Assembly (NCBI GenBank): GCA_902489135.1
Contig: CABTYW010000079.1
Coordinates: forward strand, 1 to 7,272
Length of the DNA stretch: 7,272 nucleotides
Direction: 5' to 3'
Origin: an uncultured Synergistaceae bacterium
GTDB taxonomy: Bacteria; Synergistota; Synergistia; Synergistales; Dethiosulfovibrionaceae
Shown here in pieces: positions 6,479 to 7,272 of this stretch. A program made the position numbers and the translations under genes. The notes under the pieces are model-generated. The model did not search any database and was not told the origin of the DNA. It saw nothing but the letters and a program-made list of their open reading frames with translations. Each line of letters opens with the position of its first letter. Within the stretch, counting starts at the first letter, position 1.

Positions 6479-6790
6479 ATGAATAATCTTGTGGAAAGCT
6501 TCATCCCCGGGCGCGTGCGCCTGCGCAGCTCGCTGCTGAAAAGTCCCGCCGCGCCGCTGATCCTCGCGGCCTTCGAGGATTTGCCCGGCGTCCGCAGCGT
6601 CGAACTGAACCGGCTCACCGGCAGCCTGCTGCTCAGATACGACGCCGCCGTCCTCACCGCCGAGCGTTTGATGCCGGCCCTGCCGCTGCTCGAACAGATC
6701 AAGGCCCTCGAACGCGAAGCTCCCGCGCCGGCGCGCACGGAACGCCTGCGCGCCCTGCTGGAACAGCTGCGTGCCCTGATCGGGCGGTAG
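6479..6790 (+). CDS. HMA_2-like domain protein
   Basis: The 103-residue cytoplasmic protein starts one base after the ATPase stop, with its ribosome binding site (AGGGAGG, 6466-6472) inside the end of the ATPase gene, so the two are translationally coupled. It opens with SFIPGRVRLRS, matching the ELPGRIRFRV opening of the ATPase, and continues with a second matching part (LPGVRSVELNRLTGSLLLRYD versus a PGIARAQAN...GVLVNF strand pair). It is thus a free-standing paralogue of the ATPase N-terminal domain with an added C-terminal Glu/Leu/Arg-rich helix (about 70-103). It has no cysteine or histidine, so direct metal binding through the classical CxxC site is excluded. A structural or regulatory partner of the pump is likely (inference). 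Confidence 0.8.
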   Translation: MNNLVESFIPGRVRLRSSLLKSPAAPLILAAFEDLPGVRSVELNRLTGSLLLRYDAAVLTAERLMPALPLLEQIKALEREAPAPARTERLRALLEQLRALIGR

Positions 6791-6811
6791 ACTTTTCTTT
6801 TTGCTTCGCCG

Positions 6812-6854
6812 ACGGATGGGATTCGATCGTTACGACCGAATCCCATCCGTTTTT
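6812..6854 (+). terminator. Strong intrinsic terminator of the ATPase operon
   Basis: ACGGATGGGATTCG (6812-6825) and CGAATCCCATCCGT (6837-6850) form a perfect 14-bp stem, with three further possible pairs inside the loop, followed by a run of five T (6850-6854). It begins 22 bases after the stop of the last operon gene. Confidence 0.93.
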
Positions 6855-6908
6855 GCGTTTCCGTCAAAACCCTCCAGCGTAAGGATTGGCGCGGATCGGC
6901 GGATGAAA

Positions 6909-6924
6909 TGTTCCACGTGGAACA
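6909..6924. other. parS centromere site (ParB/Spo0J binding)
   Basis: TGTTCCACGTGGAACA is a perfect 16-bp palindrome that fits the widely conserved bacterial parS pattern TGTTNCACGTGNAACA with no mismatch. ParB binds such sites, loads as a CTP-dependent clamp and recruits SMC, working with ParA in chromosome segregation. The site lies in non-coding DNA, 55 bases beyond the operon terminator. parS sites cluster near the replication origin, so the window is probably origin-proximal. No parA, parB, gidA or rsmG gene is visible here. Confidence 0.85.
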
Positions 6925-6977
6925 ATGCCTTGGCGGAAAACGGGGAGGCGCCGCTGCGGCGGCAAACTTGAAAAAGG

Positions 6978-7006
6978 TTGATTTTGTCTTTGCTCTGCGT
7001 TACAGT
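6978..7006 (+). promoter_or_regulatory. Promoter-like sequence just outside the IS
   Basis: TTGATT (6978-6983) and TACAGT (7001-7006) are separated by 17 bases, with predicted transcription start near 7013, immediately before the IS end at 7016. Its natural downstream gene is not visible: the IS follows at once. It could instead feed transcription into the transposase. Evidence is limited to spacing and moderate matches. Confidence 0.35.
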
Positions 7007-7051
7007 AGTGTAATGTGCTAAGACATATGTTACAGAAACAGCGTAAAAAAA

Positions 7052-7119
7052 GAGAGCCTCCGGTACAATAGGATTCGTCCAAAAAACCAACCGTACCGAA
7101 CCGTACCGGGGAGGCCCTC
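7052..7119 (+). promoter_or_regulatory. Inverted repeat that can hide the transposase ribosome binding site, with tandem repeat
   Basis: GAGAGCCTCC (7052-7061) pairs with GGAGGCCCTC (7110-7119) at nine of ten positions, and GGTAC (7062-7066) pairs with GTACC (7103-7107), leaving a two-G bulge. The right arm contains GGGGAGG (7108-7114), the ribosome binding site of the transposase. A perfect tandem repeat, AACCGTACCG twice (7089-7098, 7099-7108), lies inside. A transcript entering from outside could fold and silence translation, as known for several IS elements; here this is inference. Confidence 0.4.
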
Positions 7120-7272
7120 ATGAGCATTATAACCGAAGAAATGCGATACCGCCGGCGTTTATGCGAATATGCCCTCAAGCATGGAGTGACTCGGGCTGCC
7201 AGGAAATATCAGACCAACCGACAGTTTGACTATCGCCAATTGGAGAAGTATGCCGGAAGCGTCAGAAGCCTT
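7120..7272 (+). CDS. IS transposase, N-terminal part (truncated by window end)
   Basis: The ATG at 7120 follows GGGGAGG by five bases and the frame stays open for 51 codons to the edge. The visible part is a helix-turn-helix DNA-binding region: ITEEMRYRRRLCEYALKHG, then VTRAARKYQTNRQ as the turn and recognition helix, then LEKYAGSVRSL. This is the usual N-terminus of a large group of IS481-like transposases with a C-terminal DDE integrase core, which would lie outside the window. The 'AARKYxTNR' helix and the 'KY.G..RSL' linker are the recognisable parts. Whether the gene is intact cannot be judged. The C-terminal fragment at 1-81 probably belongs to another copy. Confidence 0.8.
   Translation, partial: MSIITEEMRYRRRLCEYALKHGVTRAARKYQTNRQFDYRQLEKYAGSVRSL

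Larger units (their letters stand above)
7016..7272 (+). mobile_element. Left end of an IS element, continues beyond the window
   Basis: The element is taken to begin TGCTAAGACATATGTTAC (7016-7033), which matches 16 of 18 bases of the inverted repeat at 76-59. About 100 bases of leader follow, then a transposase gene that runs off the right edge. IS481/IS3-type elements have ends beginning TG and a single long transposase gene behind a short leader. The outer boundary is inferred from the repeat alignment. Confidence 0.6.

Noticed and set aside
4920..6482. A 520-codon + strand frame inside the ATPase gene
   Set aside because: It is an out-of-frame shadow, extremely Arg/Pro-rich, with no start signal.
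4027..6867. A 946-codon open frame on the - strand across the whole ATPase operon
   Set aside because: It is antisense to clearly recognisable ATPase motifs. Its composition is a reflection of GC-rich codon bias, and it even runs through the terminator stem. Long antisense frames are common in such DNA.
6999..7035. Direct repeat GTTACAG (6999-7005 and 7029-7035) as an IS target duplication
   Set aside because: The second copy lies inside the terminal repeat of the element and not outside its far end, so it cannot be a target duplication.
6830..7178. Two short - strand frames over the terminator, parS and IS leader
   Set aside because: They cross a terminator stem, a parS site and an IS boundary, and encode nothing recognisable.
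1..7272. CRISPR arrays, tRNA or rRNA genes
   Set aside because: No regularly spaced repeats, cloverleaf-forming segments or rRNA-like stretches were seen on either strand.

Overview
The window is GC-rich bacterial DNA with strong -35/-10 promoters, AGGAGG-type ribosome binding sites and intrinsic terminators. The mix of a Tp47-like lipoprotein, Clostridia-style methyltransferases and a DUF6110/HMA_2-type P-ATPase cassette suggests an anaerobic host-associated bacterium. A Synergistota member (Pyramidobacter-like) is my best guess, but it rests on impression of protein style and not on a search. Most genes concern metals or the membrane.

Layout. (1) Bases 1-81 look like the 3' end of an insertion sequence (IS): a transposase tail running into an 18-bp terminal repeat. 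(2) A promoter with a metal-regulator-like palindrome drives a + strand lipoprotein gene (192-1475), which ends in a nested hairpin terminator. (3) A - strand operon, read from about 3900 down to 1603, holds a soluble SAM methyltransferase whose natural start appears to be a non-canonical ACG, a membrane-anchored SAM methyltransferase broken by a one-base frameshift, and a GufA/ZupT-like ZIP metal transporter. (4) Divergent from it, a + strand operon (4105-6790) encodes a small single-span membrane helper (DUF6110-like), an unusual P1B-type ATPase, and a free-standing HMA_2-like domain protein, closed by a very strong terminator at 6812-6854. A terminator-like hairpin also lies between the helper and the ATPase genes. 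(5) An intergenic region of about 330 bp carries a perfect 16-bp ParB-type parS palindrome (6909-6924), a promoter-like sequence with no visible gene of its own, and the left end of a second IS whose transposase runs off the window.

How it may work together (inference): ZIP proteins usually bring divalent metals in, while P1B ATPases usually export them. The ATPase operon resembles in design the mycobacterial PacL/Ctp pairs, where a small membrane protein supports a metal-efflux ATPase. The parS site implies that the region lies in the origin-proximal, ParB-bound part of the chromosome. The two IS ends bracket about 6.9 kb as inverted terminal repeats, so the segment is flanked by what look like two copies of the same element in direct orientation.
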